A stretch of 64,000 bases of DNA from an uncultured bacterium (GTDB lineage Bacteria; Actinomycetota; Coriobacteriia; Coriobacteriales; Coriobacteriaceae), in NCBI GenBank assembly GCA_958349055.1, contig CATWBO010000001.1, positions 174,785 through 238,784 on the forward strand, given 5' to 3'. Below are positions 20,306 through 29,749 of this stretch, in pieces. A program made the position numbers and the translations under genes. The notes under the pieces are model-generated. The model did no database searches. It was not told the origin of the DNA and worked only from the letters and a program-made list of their open reading frames with translations. How positions within the stretch are numbered: the stretch's first letter is position 1; every line of letters begins with the position of its first letter.

Positions 20306-20818
20306 ATGGGTTTCTTTTCTCGCCTGATGGGCGGTTCGGATGAGCAGAAGACTGCAACCTCCGAGTTCGAAATCCTCGCTCCCGTTTCCGGCGAGCTTGT
20401 TCACCTAGAAAAAACCAACGATCCCGCTTTTAGCAGCCGTGCCGTGGGCGATGGCGTTGCCGTGGTTCCCCAAGAGGGAACGGTGTGCGCTCCTGTCTCC
20501 GGTACCGTCGCGGCACTGTTCCCGACCGAGCATGCACTGGGCATCATGTCCGACGACAGCTCTGCTCAGGTGATGCTGCATATCGGAATCGACACTGTTA
20601 AACTCGAGGGCAAGGGCTTCCATGCGCTTGTTGCCCAGGGTGACCATGTCGACGCGGGCCAGCCCCTCGTCGAGGTCGATTTCGACGCGGTCCGCGCCGC
20701 CGGCTTCGATCCCACGGTCTTCGTTATCGTGTGCGAGCGCTCGGAGAAGTCGACTCTTCGTGAGCATGCTTCCGGCCCTGTCGCTGTTAAAGAGCCTGTC
20801 GTCTGGCTTTCCGAGTAA
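20306..20818 (+). CDS. PTS glucose-family EIIA component
   Basis: 170 aa starting at ATG 20306 after AAGGGA; further in-frame ATGs at 20243 and 20288 are less well placed. EIIA-Glc fold: APVSGELVHL at the start, H76 in FPTEHAL and the phosphoryl-accepting H92 in VMLHIGIDTV. It takes phosphate from HPr-P and passes it to EIIB in the cytoplasm. First gene of the alpha-glucoside PTS operon; the EIICB protein encoded two genes downstream has no IIA domain of its own, so this protein should supply it. Confidence 0.92.
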   Translation: MGFFSRLMGGSDEQKTATSEFEILAPVSGELVHLEKTNDPAFSSRAVGDGVAVVPQEGTVCAPVSGTVAALFPTEHALGIMSDDSSAQVMLHIGIDTVKLEGKGFHALVAQGDHVDAGQPLVEVDFDAVRAAGFDPTVFVIVCERSEKSTLREHASGPVAVKEPVVWLSE

Positions 20819-20824
20819 ATTCTT

Positions 20825-21691
20825 GTGGTGGGTACCGTGGTTATCAAGCGAGTTTTTAACAACAACGTCGCAATGGTCACTTCGGGCGATGGCTCCGAGC
20901 TTATCGTCATCGGTCGAGGCCTCTGCTTTGGCCGCCATGCCGGCGATGCCATCGACGAGGCGTCGGTCGAAAAGACCTACGCGTTGCAGGAGGGAACTTC
21001 TCAGGATTCGCGTACGATTGACCGCTTGGCACATCTTTTGGAGTCCATCCCCACCGTCAACCTCGTGATTTCCGAGGACATTGTTCAGATGCTTCGTCGA
21101 GAGCTCAATGTTGATATCAATGACAAGATTCTCATCGCTCTTGCAGACCATATCAGCCTTGCTTTGGAGCGCGAGCGCAAGGGCGTTTCCTGCGAGAACC
21201 CGCTGCTGCTCGAGATCCAGCAGTTCTATCGTAAGGAGTACGCGCTTGCGGGCCGTGCCCTTCAGATTATCAAGGATTACCTGGGTATCGAGATGAGCGA
21301 GGAGGAGCAGGGTTTCATTACCTTGCATATCGTCAACGCCACCATGCCTCAGCGCTCCGATCGTCTGATCGTTTCGGTCCAGCTTGTTCGCGACGTGCTC
21401 GCGATTGTTTCCGAGCGCTATGCTACGACCCTCGATGACACCTCGCTGCCTTACGAACGTTTCGTTCGTCACCTGCAGTTTTTCGCACAGCGAGCGCTCG
21501 ATCCTGCGGCCGGGCAAATCAGCGGCGACGCTCTGTTCCGAATCGATGAAACGGCGTATCCGTGCGCATTCTCGTGCGCGGACGCCATAGCCGCCCACTT
21601 GTCGTCTACCTATAACGTTGTCGTTACCGATGCCGAGAAGAGTTATCTCGCATATCACATTGTTAACCTGCTTGGAGAACCTGGTCTCTAG
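20825..21691 (+). CDS. BglG/LicT-family PRD transcriptional antiterminator
   Basis: 288 aa. The N-terminal RNA-binding CAT domain (IKRVFNNNVAMVTSGDGSELIVIG, first ~55 residues) is followed by two PTS regulation domains with the regulatory histidines in LADHISLAL and ITLHIVNA (PRD1) and FVRHLQFFA and LAYHIVNLL (PRD2). Phosphorylation of these by the PTS controls binding to nascent operon RNA. Start GTG 20825 is 6 bp after the IIA stop and lacks a strong ribosome binding site, so translational coupling is likely. Placing it between IIA and IICB is less common than at the operon head. Confidence 0.92.
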   Translation: MVGTVVIKRVFNNNVAMVTSGDGSELIVIGRGLCFGRHAGDAIDEASVEKTYALQEGTSQDSRTIDRLAHLLESIPTVNLVISEDIVQMLRRELNVDINDKILIALADHISLALERERKGVSCENPLLLEIQQFYRKEYALAGRALQIIKDYLGIEMSEEEQGFITLHIVNATMPQRSDRLIVSVQLVRDVLAIVSERYATTLDDTSLPYERFVRHLQFFAQRALDPAAGQISGDALFRIDETAYPCAFSCADAIAAHLSSTYNVVVTDAEKSYLAYHIVNLLGEPGL

Positions 21692-21790
21692 GCATAACGT
21701 GCCCACACATCGATTGATATAAGGCAGGGCTTACGGCCTTGCCCAGGGCACATCTGTCTTAATTTGCGGAAAAGGAAGGGGAGTACCGCT

Positions 21791-23407
21791 ATGACCGCAA
21801 AAAAGAAGTTCAATTTCAAAGCGCCGTTGGAGGTGTTCGCGAAGTCAATCGTCCAGCCGATGATGTATCTCTCGGTTGCCGGCATTCTGCTCATCGTGGG
21901 CATCATTCTGACCAACAAGACCATCTGCGCCATGATTCCCGTGCTGGGCTCCGGTCCGTTCCAGCTTGTGGGCGCCGTTGTCTATCAGTCGCTGATGTTT
22001 ATCATCAACAACCTCTCGATTCTGTTCTGCGTGGGCATCGCCGGCGCCATGGCAAAGAAGAACAAGGGCCATGCTTCGCTGATCGCCCTGATGTCGTTCT
22101 TCCTGTTCCTTCAGGCCAATAACATCGTGCTCAACGCCACCGGCTCTCTTGCCGAAGCGAGCGGCATGCTCGGCCTTACCGGAACCGGCCAGAGCACCGT
22201 TATGGGCATTCAGGTGCTCGATACCGGCGTGTTTGGCGGCATCATTCTTGGTTGCATCACCGGTGCCGTGTTCAACAAGTACTCGAACAAGCAGTTCCCC
22301 ATTGCTCTTTCGATGTTCTCGGGCGTTCGCTTCCCGTTCCTGATCATGATCATCATTTCCTGGATCATGGGTGCTGGCTTCTGCATCGTTTGGCCTCCGG
22401 TTCAGGGTGCCATCTCCTCCGTTGCCGGCATCATTAAAGAGTCGGGCAACATCGGTCTGTTTATCTACGGCATGCTCAACAAGCTGCTCGTTCCCACCGG
22501 TCTGCACCACCTCATCTACACTCCGTTCCAGTTCTCCGATGTGGGTGGCACCCTGACGCTGGGCGATCAGGTTATCGCCGGCGCCTATCCCATCCGTGTC
22601 GCCGAGATGGCAATGACGGGCCAGCCCTTCTCCGATAGCACCTACTTCAACAGCTACACCTTCAACAACCTGTGGCCCTACATCGGTATCGGTCTCGCCT
22701 TTATCTTCACCGCTTACAAGGGGAACAAGGATAAGACCAAGGCCGTTATCATCCCGCTGATCATCACCGCCGTGCTCTCCTGTGTCACCGAGCCCATGGA
22801 CTTCCTCTTTGTCTTTGCCGCTCCCGTGCTCTTTGTCGTTCACTCGGTTCTTTCCGGCATCTTCCTGGTTCTGCTCAAGGTCCTCTCCGTGCCCGCTTCG
22901 ACTGCAGGCGGTATCATCAACATCGTGGTTTCCAACCTGGTCCTCGGTGTCGACAAGACCAACTGGCCGGTTATGCTGGTGCTTGGAGTCGTCAACGCCG
23001 CTCTGTACTTCTTCCTCTTCACCTTCCTTATTAAGAAGCTCAACCTCCACACGCCTGGTCGCGAGGAGGAGTCCGAGCTCGCCGAGTCCGTTGCCGAGGG
23101 CGAGGCCGCCGCGTCTGTCGCGGTGAAGCAGGGCGCTGTTGCCGCAGCTCCCGTAGAGGGCGTCGATGCAGGTATTGCCGACCTGGTCGCAGGTCTTGGC
23201 GGCAAGGACAACATCGAGGAGCTCGAGAACTGCTTTACGCGTCTCCGCGTGAACGTTAAGAACCCGGACCTCATCGATGAGAACCTCATCAACCACGTGC
23301 CCAACAGCGGCATCAACCGCAACGGCAACAATATCCAGATCATCTTTGGCATGAAGGTCGCCGAGATGCGCGACAAGGTCGAGAACGCAATTGAGAAGGA
23401 GCAGTAA
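21791..23407 (+). CDS. PTS alpha-glucoside/maltose-type EIICB transporter
   Basis: 538 aa from ATG 21791 (GGAAGGGGAG upstream; nine extra upstream codons are possible). About ten membrane segments fill residues 20-420 (EIIC), with the conserved LVPTGLHHLIYTPFQF loop typical of the glucose/glucoside family. A charged linker leads to the EIIB domain with the phosphocysteine C481 in LENCFTRLRV. It imports and phosphorylates a sugar at the membrane. The neighbouring GH4 6-phospho-alpha-glucosidase points to maltose or a related alpha-glucoside. Confidence 0.93.
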   Translation: MTAKKKFNFKAPLEVFAKSIVQPMMYLSVAGILLIVGIILTNKTICAMIPVLGSGPFQLVGAVVYQSLMFIINNLSILFCVGIAGAMAKKNKGHASLIALMSFFLFLQANNIVLNATGSLAEASGMLGLTGTGQSTVMGIQVLDTGVFGGIILGCITGAVFNKYSNKQFPIALSMFSGVRFPFLIMIIISWIMGAGFCIVWPPVQGAISSVAGIIKESGNIGLFIYGMLNKLLVPTGLHHLIYTPFQFSDVGGTLTLGDQVIAGAYPIRVAEMAMTGQPFSDSTYFNSYTFNNLWPYIGIGLAFIFTAYKGNKDKTKAVIIPLIITAVLSCVTEPMDFLFVFAAPVLFVVHSVLSGIFLVLLKVLSVPASTAGGIINIVVSNLVLGVDKTNWPVMLVLGVVNAALYFFLFTFLIKKLNLHTPGREEESELAESVAEGEAAASVAVKQGAVAAAPVEGVDAGIADLVAGLGGKDNIEELENCFTRLRVNVKNPDLIDENLINHVPNSGINRNGNNIQIIFGMKVAEMRDKVENAIEKEQ

Positions 23408-23410
23408 ACA

Positions 23411-24793
23411 ATGATCATTACTCTGTGTGGTGGCGGATCCACCTTTACCCCCGGCATCGTCAAGTCCATCGCCCTGCGCAAGGACGAGCTCGACGTTGAC
23501 GAGATTCGTCTGTACGACATCAACGAGGAGCGCCAGCGCAAGATCGGCGTGCTCGTGGACTGGATTTTGCACGAGGACCTCGGCCTGGACATCAAGCTCA
23601 CGGTGACCACCGACAAAAAGACGGCTTTTACCGACGCGAGCTTCGTGTTTGCCCAGATGCGCGTGGGCGGCTACGCCATGCGCGAGCAGGACGAGAAGAT
23701 TCCGCTGCGTCACGGCTGCGTGGGTCAGGAGACTTGCGGTTGCGGCGGCCTTGCCTACGGCATGCGCACCATCTTCCCCATGGTCGAGCTGATCGATGAC
23801 GTTGAGAAGTACGCCAAGAAGGACTACTGGATTCTCAACTACTCCAACCCTGCCGCCATCGTGTCCGAGGGCTGCCGCGTGCTGCGTCCCAACGCTCGCA
23901 TCATCAACATCTGCGACATGCCGATCGCGATCATCGACGTGGTTTGCGCCGCGCTCGATATCGACAAGAAGGATGTCGAGTACGATTACTTTGGCCTCAA
24001 CCACTTTGGTTGGTTCACCTCGATTCGCCACAAGGGCGAGGAGGTGCTCCCGCAGCTGCGCGAGTACATCAAGGAGCATGAGATCCTGCTGCCCGATTCC
24101 TACCTCAAGGGCATGGGCTCGCTCATGGCAAAGAAGCCCGAGGAGACCGCCGACGAGCATCCCGAGCAGAACCGCCACACCAAGGGCAGCTGGTACTACG
24201 TCTGGAAGGGCGAGTACGAGATCATGGAGTGCTTCCCGGAGTACCTGCCCAACACGTATCTGAACTACTACCTGCAGCAGAAGGAGTTCGTCGAGCATTC
24301 CAACCCCGAGCGCACCCGTGCGAATGAGGTTGAGGAGACGCGCGAGAAGAACCTCTTCGACGGCATCGACCACTACGAGAAGACGGGCGAGATCGACGAG
24401 AGCACGTTCTATGCGGGCAGCCACGGCGACTGGATTGCCGACCTGGCTATCGCTCTGAAGAACGACACCAAGCAGCGCTTCCTGGTCATTTGCGAGAACA
24501 AGGGCGCTATTCCCAACATGCCCTACGACGCCATGGTCGAGCTGCCTGCCTACATTGGCAAGAACGGCCCCGAGGTCATCAGTCGCGACAACATTCCGCT
24601 GTTCCAGCAGGGCCTCATGATGCAGCAGCTGAACTCCGAGAAGCTCGTAGTCGAGGCTACGATCGAGGGTTCGTACGAGAAGGCACTCAAGGCCTTTACG
24701 CTCAACAAGACCGTGCCGTCGATGAAGGTCGCCAAGGAAGTTCTCGACGACATGATCGAGGCCAACAAGGGTTACTGGCCCGAGCTTAAGTAA
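23411..24793 (+). CDS. GH4 6-phospho-alpha-glucosidase (NAD+/Mn2+ dependent)
   Basis: 460 aa. N-terminal Rossmann motif CGGGSTFTPG (7-16) binds NAD+. The metal-binding motif is NICDMP with C168; CDMP is the variant seen in alpha-specific GH4 enzymes, whereas beta-specific ones carry CN(V/I)P. H198 in LNHFGW is the second metal ligand. It hydrolyses 6-phospho-alpha-glucosides such as maltose 6-phosphate delivered by the PTS, giving glucose 6-phosphate plus glucose. Start ATG is 3 bp after the EIICB stop, so it is the last gene of the same operon. Confidence 0.94.
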   Translation: MIITLCGGGSTFTPGIVKSIALRKDELDVDEIRLYDINEERQRKIGVLVDWILHEDLGLDIKLTVTTDKKTAFTDASFVFAQMRVGGYAMREQDEKIPLRHGCVGQETCGCGGLAYGMRTIFPMVELIDDVEKYAKKDYWILNYSNPAAIVSEGCRVLRPNARIINICDMPIAIIDVVCAALDIDKKDVEYDYFGLNHFGWFTSIRHKGEEVLPQLREYIKEHEILLPDSYLKGMGSLMAKKPEETADEHPEQNRHTKGSWYYVWKGEYEIMECFPEYLPNTYLNYYLQQKEFVEHSNPERTRANEVEETREKNLFDGIDHYEKTGEIDESTFYAGSHGDWIADLAIALKNDTKQRFLVICENKGAIPNMPYDAMVELPAYIGKNGPEVISRDNIPLFQQGLMMQQLNSEKLVVEATIEGSYEKALKAFTLNKTVPSMKVAKEVLDDMIEANKGYWPELK

Positions 24794-24825
24794 AAGCAAC
24801 AGGGTCACTGGCCGCATGCCATGAG

Positions 24826-24864
24826 CAATGCCCCGTCCACGTGATTGCGTGGGCGGGGCATTGT
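24826..24864 (+). terminator. Terminator of the PTS operon
   Basis: CAATGCCCCG and CCACG pair with CGTGG and CGGGGCATTG. Strong GC stem; the downstream T-run is broken (TTGTCATTT). Confidence 0.8.
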
Positions 24865-25050
24865 CATTTGGTAACGCGTTTTATCAAATATGGCATTTAT
24901 CTGCGGTAATGTTCTATTTCACCGCTGAGGGTGACATTTCATGCCGCCTGCCGAACTGCGTGGAGACCTAACAACTTTTTAGGTCAGTGTTGTGCGTGTA
25001 GCAATTTCGCCCGGCTTCGCCTCCGGGCTGCCATGTGAGAGGGGATCTTT

Positions 25051-26883
25051 ATGGCACGACTGCACGTAATGGAACGCAGCCACGCTCAGGCCGTCATGGA
25101 CGACCTGCACGATGCGCTTGGGCGCCGTCTGGCGGTGAGTTCGCTCGCCCCGTGCCCCGTTGAGTTTACGGCGGCGCTCGTCAACCTGTGCTCCACCCAG
25201 AGCTGCGGCAAGTGTACGCCCTGTCGCGTGGGCCTGAGCGCGCTGAGCGATCTGCTCGCCGATGTGCTCGAGGGCCGTGCCGATGAGTCTACGCTCAACC
25301 TGATTGAGCGCACCGCCCGCACCATCTATCTTTCGAGCGACTGCGCCATCGGCTACGAGGCCGGTGCCATGGCGCTCACGGCTATTCGCGGCTTCCGCGA
25401 CGATTTTGAGCATCACATCCGCGAGCACTCCTGCGGCTTTGATCGCGAGGCCCGCGTCCCGTGCGTCTCAGGCTGCCCGGCGCACGTCGACATTCCCGGG
25501 TACATTTCGCTCGTCGAGGCCGGCCGCTATGCCGATGCCGTCAAGGTCATCCGCAAGAACAATCCGCTGCCGCTCGTCTGCGGCCTGGTGTGCGAGCATC
25601 CCTGCGAGATGCACTGCCGCCGTGGCATGGTCGACGACCCCATGAACATCCTCGCTCTCAAGCGTTTTGCCGTCGAGCACAGTGACCTCAACGACTATAA
25701 GCCGCATGTAGTGGACAACACCGGTAAGCGCGTCGCCGTGATTGGCGGCGGCCCGGCTGGTCTTTCCTGCGCCTACTACCTGGCCGTGATGGGCCACAAG
25801 GTGACCGTTTTTGAGCAGCGCCACCACTTGGGCGGCATGCTGCGCTACGGCATCCCCAGCTATCGTCTGCCGCGCGAGCGCCTGCAGGCCGAGATCGACT
25901 GGATCTTGAGCGCCGGTATCGACGTTGAGCTCGACCACTCCGTCAACGGCGAGGAGCTTGCCCGCCTGCGCGACGAGTTCGATGCCGTCTACCTGGCCAT
26001 TGGTGCCCACAGTGACAAGAAGCTCGGTCTTCCGGGCGAAGAGGCTCCCGGCGTGGAGTCGGCCGTCAAGATGCTGCGTGCCATTGGCGACGACGAGCTG
26101 CCCGACCTGAGCGGGCAGCGCGTGTGCGTCATCGGCGGCGGCAACGTGGCCATGGACGTGGCGCGCTCCGCCGTGCGCTGCGGTGCCGAAAAGGTGAGCA
26201 TCGTCTACCGCCGTCGCATCTGCGATATGACGGCCCAGGACGCCGAGATCGCCGGTGCCCAGGCCGAGGGTTGCGAGGTTCTGGAGCTCACGGCCCCGCT
26301 CGCCATCGAGACGGGCGAGGACGGTCGCGTGAGCGGTCTGCGCGTGCAGCCGCAGATTATCGGCGAGCCCCGTCGTGGGCGTCCGGCCCCGCGTGCCGCC
26401 GCCACGCCCGAGCGCGTCATTCCCTGCGAGCGCGTGTTTGTGGCCATTGGCCAGGACATCGATTCCAAGCCGTTTGAGGAGATGGGCATTGCCTGCAAGT
26501 GGGGCTGCGTGGTCACCGACTCGGACAGTGCCGTGCCCAACTTCGACGGCCTCTTTAGCGGCGGCGACTGCCAGACCGGCCCCGCCACCGTTATCCGCGC
26601 CATCAACGCCGGCCGCGTGGCTTCGGCAAATATCGACCGCTACCTGGGCTTCGACCACAAGATCAAGCTCGACGTGGAGCTGCCGACCGTCCAGTTTAAG
26701 GGCAAGCACGAGTGCGGCCGCTGCGAGCTGGGTGAGCGCGAGGCCGGCGAACGTATTCACGATTGGAATCTGGTCGAGCAGGGCCTTACCGAGGAGGAGG
26801 CGCGCCAGGAAGCGAGCCGCTGCCTGCGTTGCGACCACTTTGGCTTTGGCGCGTTCCGCGGAGGGAGGAACCTGGAATGGTAG
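25051..26883 (+). CDS. GltD-like NAD(P)H diaphorase with NuoF-type 4Fe-4S domain, hydrogenase partner
   Basis: 610 aa. The N-terminal ~120 residues match only the C-terminal end of NuoF/HydB subunits: SCGKCTPCR with C52, C55, C58 and C98 in SSDCAIG. The rest is a GltD-like flavin oxidoreductase: cysteine cluster region PCVSGCPAHVDIPGY, FAD motif VIGGGPAGLSCAYYLA near residue 230, second Rossmann motif VIGGGNVAMDVARS near residue 360, and a C-terminal CGRCELG / CLRCD pair. The NuoF FMN/NADH Rossmann half is absent. It overlaps the hydrogenase gene by 7 bp, so it probably carries electrons between NAD(P)H and the hydrogenase. An electron-bifurcating role is possible but not shown. Confidence 0.88.
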   Translation: MARLHVMERSHAQAVMDDLHDALGRRLAVSSLAPCPVEFTAALVNLCSTQSCGKCTPCRVGLSALSDLLADVLEGRADESTLNLIERTARTIYLSSDCAIGYEAGAMALTAIRGFRDDFEHHIREHSCGFDREARVPCVSGCPAHVDIPGYISLVEAGRYADAVKVIRKNNPLPLVCGLVCEHPCEMHCRRGMVDDPMNILALKRFAVEHSDLNDYKPHVVDNTGKRVAVIGGGPAGLSCAYYLAVMGHKVTVFEQRHHLGGMLRYGIPSYRLPRERLQAEIDWILSAGIDVELDHSVNGEELARLRDEFDAVYLAIGAHSDKKLGLPGEEAPGVESAVKMLRAIGDDELPDLSGQRVCVIGGGNVAMDVARSAVRCGAEKVSIVYRRRICDMTAQDAEIAGAQAEGCEVLELTAPLAIETGEDGRVSGLRVQPQIIGEPRRGRPAPRAAATPERVIPCERVFVAIGQDIDSKPFEEMGIACKWGCVVTDSDSAVPNFDGLFSGGDCQTGPATVIRAINAGRVASANIDRYLGFDHKIKLDVELPTVQFKGKHECGRCELGEREAGERIHDWNLVEQGLTEEEARQEASRCLRCDHFGFGAFRGGRNLEW

Positions 26884-28688
26884 AGCTCAACAAAACCACT
26901 GTCGGCGACAACAGCGAAAACGGAGCGCACAACATGGTCAGGCTCATTATCGATAACTGCGAGGTTGTGGTTCCCGAGCACACCACGATCCTGGATGCGG
27001 CCAAGTCCGTCGGCATTCAGATTCCCACCCTGTGCTACCTGCGCGATCTGAACGAGATCGGCGGCTGCCGCGTGTGTGTGGTCGAGGTCGAGGGCTGCGA
27101 CCAGCTGGTTGCCGCCTGCAATAACTACGTGCTCGACGGCATGGTGGTCCACACCAACAGCCCCAAGGCCCGCGAGGCCCGTCGCACCAACGTGCAGCTG
27201 CTGCTGTCCCAGCACGATTCGCAGTGCACGAGCTGCGTGCGCAGCGGCAACTGCAATCTACAGACCATCGCCAACGACCTGGGCATTTTCTATCTGCCGT
27301 ATCAAAGGCATTTGGCGGGCGAGGGCTGGGATTTCGACTTTCCCATCATCCGCGAAAACGACAAGTGCATTAAATGCATGCGCTGCATCAAGGTGTGCGA
27401 GAGCGTGCAGGGCCTAGGGATTTGGGACCTGACCAACCGCGCCACGCACACCGCCGTGGGTACCCGCGGGCGCGCGCCGATCGGCAAGACCGATTGCGTC
27501 GCGTGCGGCCAGTGCATTACGCATTGCCCGACGGGCGCACTGCGCGAGCGCGACGATACCGAGACCGTGTTTGACGCGCTCGCTAATCCCGACAAGATCG
27601 TGCTGGTGCAGATCGCGCCTGCCGTGCGCAGCGCCTGGGGCGAGGAACTCGGCATGTCTCGCGAGGAAGCCACCGTTGAGCGCTTGGCTTGCGCGCTGCG
27701 CCGCGTGGGCTTTGAGTACGTGTTCGATACCGATTTCTCGGCCGACCTCACCATTATGGAGGAGGGCTCCGAGCTGCTCGAGCGCCTGGGCGAGGCCGCC
27801 AAGGGCGAGGGCGACAGCCGCGGCTGGCCCATGTTCACGAGCTGCTGCCCGGGCTGGGTGCGCTTTGTGAAGGCACGTTACCCCGAGTTTGTCGACAGCC
27901 TGTCCACGTCAAAGTCGCCGCAGCAGATGTTCGGCGCCATTGCCAAGACCTACTATGCCAAGGTGCTGGGCGTGGAGCCCGAGCGCCTGTTTGTAGTGTC
28001 CGTGATGCCGTGCACGGCCAAGAAGGCCGAGTGCGCGCTGCCGAGCATGGTGGGCGAGGACGGCACGCCCGATGTGGACGTTGCGCTGACGGTGCGTGAG
28101 ATGGTGCGCATGATTCGCGCGAACCACGTGAGCGTCGACACGCTCGTCGAGGAGCCGCTCGATACGCCGCTGGGCTTTGGCACGGGCGCGGGTGTGATCT
28201 TTGGCGCCACGGGCGGCGTGATGGAGGCCGCCGTGCGCTCGGCCTATTACCTGGTGACGGGTAAGAACCCCGACGCCGATTTCTTTACCGACGTGCGTGG
28301 CTTGGACGGCTGGAAGGAAGCCGTGGCCGATATCGATGGCACCAAGGTGCGTGTCGCCGTGGCACACGGGCTGGGTAACGCCGCCCGTCTGCTCGACGCG
28401 ATCCGCGACGGCCGCGTGAGCTATGACTTCGTTGAGGTCATGGCGTGCCCGGGCGGCTGCGTCGGTGGCGGCGGTCAGCCCATCCACGACGGCTGCGAGC
28501 TGGCAGCCGAGCGCGGTCAGGTGCTGTGGGGCCTGGACGCTGCTGCGGACGTTCGCTTCTCGCACGAGAATCCCGATGTCCAGGCGTGCTACCGCGAGTT
28601 CTTGGGCGAGCCGCTCTCGCCGCTGGCCGAGGAACTGCTGCATACCGACCATCACGCCTGGTCGATGCCCAACGAGGGGAAGTGCTAA
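26877..28688 (+). CDS. [FeFe]-hydrogenase catalytic subunit
   Basis: 603 aa from ATG 26877, placed by GGAGGGAGG and overlapping the preceding gene by 7 bp; ATG 26934 is a weaker alternative. N-terminal 2Fe-2S domain (CYLRDLNEIGGCRVC), a HxxxC-type 4Fe-4S segment (HDSQCTSCVRSGNC), two 4Fe-4S clusters (CIKCMRCIKVC, CVACGQCITHC), then the H-cluster motifs: L1 TSCCPGW (C323, C324), L2 MPCTAKKAE (C379), L3 EVMACPGGCVGGGG (C524, C528). All H-cluster ligands are present. Group A hydrogenase that evolves or oxidises H2 in the cytoplasm. The maturases HydEFG are not in the window. Confidence 0.96.
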   Translation: MVELNKTTVGDNSENGAHNMVRLIIDNCEVVVPEHTTILDAAKSVGIQIPTLCYLRDLNEIGGCRVCVVEVEGCDQLVAACNNYVLDGMVVHTNSPKAREARRTNVQLLLSQHDSQCTSCVRSGNCNLQTIANDLGIFYLPYQRHLAGEGWDFDFPIIRENDKCIKCMRCIKVCESVQGLGIWDLTNRATHTAVGTRGRAPIGKTDCVACGQCITHCPTGALRERDDTETVFDALANPDKIVLVQIAPAVRSAWGEELGMSREEATVERLACALRRVGFEYVFDTDFSADLTIMEEGSELLERLGEAAKGEGDSRGWPMFTSCCPGWVRFVKARYPEFVDSLSTSKSPQQMFGAIAKTYYAKVLGVEPERLFVVSVMPCTAKKAECALPSMVGEDGTPDVDVALTVREMVRMIRANHVSVDTLVEEPLDTPLGFGTGAGVIFGATGGVMEAAVRSAYYLVTGKNPDADFFTDVRGLDGWKEAVADIDGTKVRVAVAHGLGNAARLLDAIRDGRVSYDFVEVMACPGGCVGGGGQPIHDGCELAAERGQVLWGLDAAADVRFSHENPDVQACYREFLGEPLSPLAEELLHTDHHAWSMPNEGKC

Positions 28689-28690
28689 CA

Positions 28691-29746
28691 ATGCGCGCGT
28701 TTGATTTTGAGCTGTCGCGCCGGGGGTTTGCCTCGGCGCTCGCCGCGGGCGCGCTGTCGCTTGCGCTGGTTGGATGCGGCGGCGGGGCTGCCGGGGCCGG
28801 GTCCGCCGCGGGCTCGGCTGCCACGGACGGCGCCGGTGCTGCCGCAGAGCCGGTCGAGGTGCATGTCGCCTCGCTCAAGGGGCCGACTTCGATCGGTCTG
28901 GTGCAGTTTATGGATCAGGCCGCAAACGGCGAGACGGACAATGAGTTCGACTTTGCGATCAACACCGCCGCCGACGAAATCGTACCCAAGGTCATTCAGG
29001 GCGATGTCGATATCGCCCTGGTCCCGGCCAACGTGGCGAGCGTGCTCTACAACAAGACCGGGGGCGCGGTGCAGGTCATCGACATCAACACGCTGGGCGT
29101 GTTGAATGTGGTGACGGGCGATGCGGGCGTAACCTCGTTTGGCGACCTGGCGGGCCGCACCGTCTACATGACGGGCAAGGGCACCACGCCTGAGTATGTG
29201 ATGAACTACCTGCTGGAGCGCGCGGGTCTGACCGGCCAGGTGACGCTCGAGTTTAAGAGCGAGCCCACCGAGGTGCTGTCGGCGCTGCTGGCCGATCCGT
29301 CTGCCGTGGGCGTGCTGCCCGAGCCGTTTAAGACGGCGGCCATCGCCAAGAGCGAGGGCAAGCTGTCGGCGCCGGTGAGCCTGACCGACGTGTGGGACGA
29401 GTTTGCGGGCGACACGGGCTCGCGCCTGCTGACGGGCGTGACCGTGGTGCGCCGCGCGTTTGCCGAGGAGCATCCCGAGGCCGTGGCGGAGTTCTTGAGC
29501 TGCCATGAGGCGAGCGTTAAGGCCGTCAACGCGGTACCGGCGGACTGGGCGCAGGCCGTGGCCGATGCCGGTATCGTGGACAACGCCAAGATCGCCGAGA
29601 AGGCGATCCCCGGGTGCATGCTCGTGTGCCAGACGGGCAAGGATATGAAGACGGCGCTTGGCGGGTACCTGCAGGTGCTGGCCGACGCGGACGTGAGCGC
29701 CGTGGGTGGTAAACTTCCGGCTGACGATTTCTACTACATGGAGTAG
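28691..29746 (+). CDS. ABC transporter substrate-binding lipoprotein (NMT1/ThiY-like)
   Basis: 351 aa from ATG 28691, 2 bp after the hydrogenase stop with GGGGAAG upstream. The signal peptide carries a twin-arginine-like SRRGFAS followed by a hydrophobic stretch and the lipobox LALVGC (Cys28), then a flexible Gly/Ala/Ser linker. The mature part (VHVASLKGPTSIGLVQFM, then DIALVPANVASVLYNK) resembles solute-binding proteins of nitrate/taurine/thiamine-precursor transporters. The ligand is unknown. It pairs with the fused permease/ATPase that starts 3 bp downstream. Its position directly behind the hydrogenase suggests one operon. Confidence 0.88.
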   Translation: MRAFDFELSRRGFASALAAGALSLALVGCGGGAAGAGSAAGSAATDGAGAAAEPVEVHVASLKGPTSIGLVQFMDQAANGETDNEFDFAINTAADEIVPKVIQGDVDIALVPANVASVLYNKTGGAVQVIDINTLGVLNVVTGDAGVTSFGDLAGRTVYMTGKGTTPEYVMNYLLERAGLTGQVTLEFKSEPTEVLSALLADPSAVGVLPEPFKTAAIAKSEGKLSAPVSLTDVWDEFAGDTGSRLLTGVTVVRRAFAEEHPEAVAEFLSCHEASVKAVNAVPADWAQAVADAGIVDNAKIAEKAIPGCMLVCQTGKDMKTALGGYLQVLADADVSAVGGKLPADDFYYME

Positions 29747-29749
29747 CCC

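Noticed and set aside
21845..24817. 990-codon minus-strand open frame opposite the PTS IICB and GH4 genes
   Set aside because: Antisense artefact of biased codon use in two well-identified genes; product has no recognisable domain.
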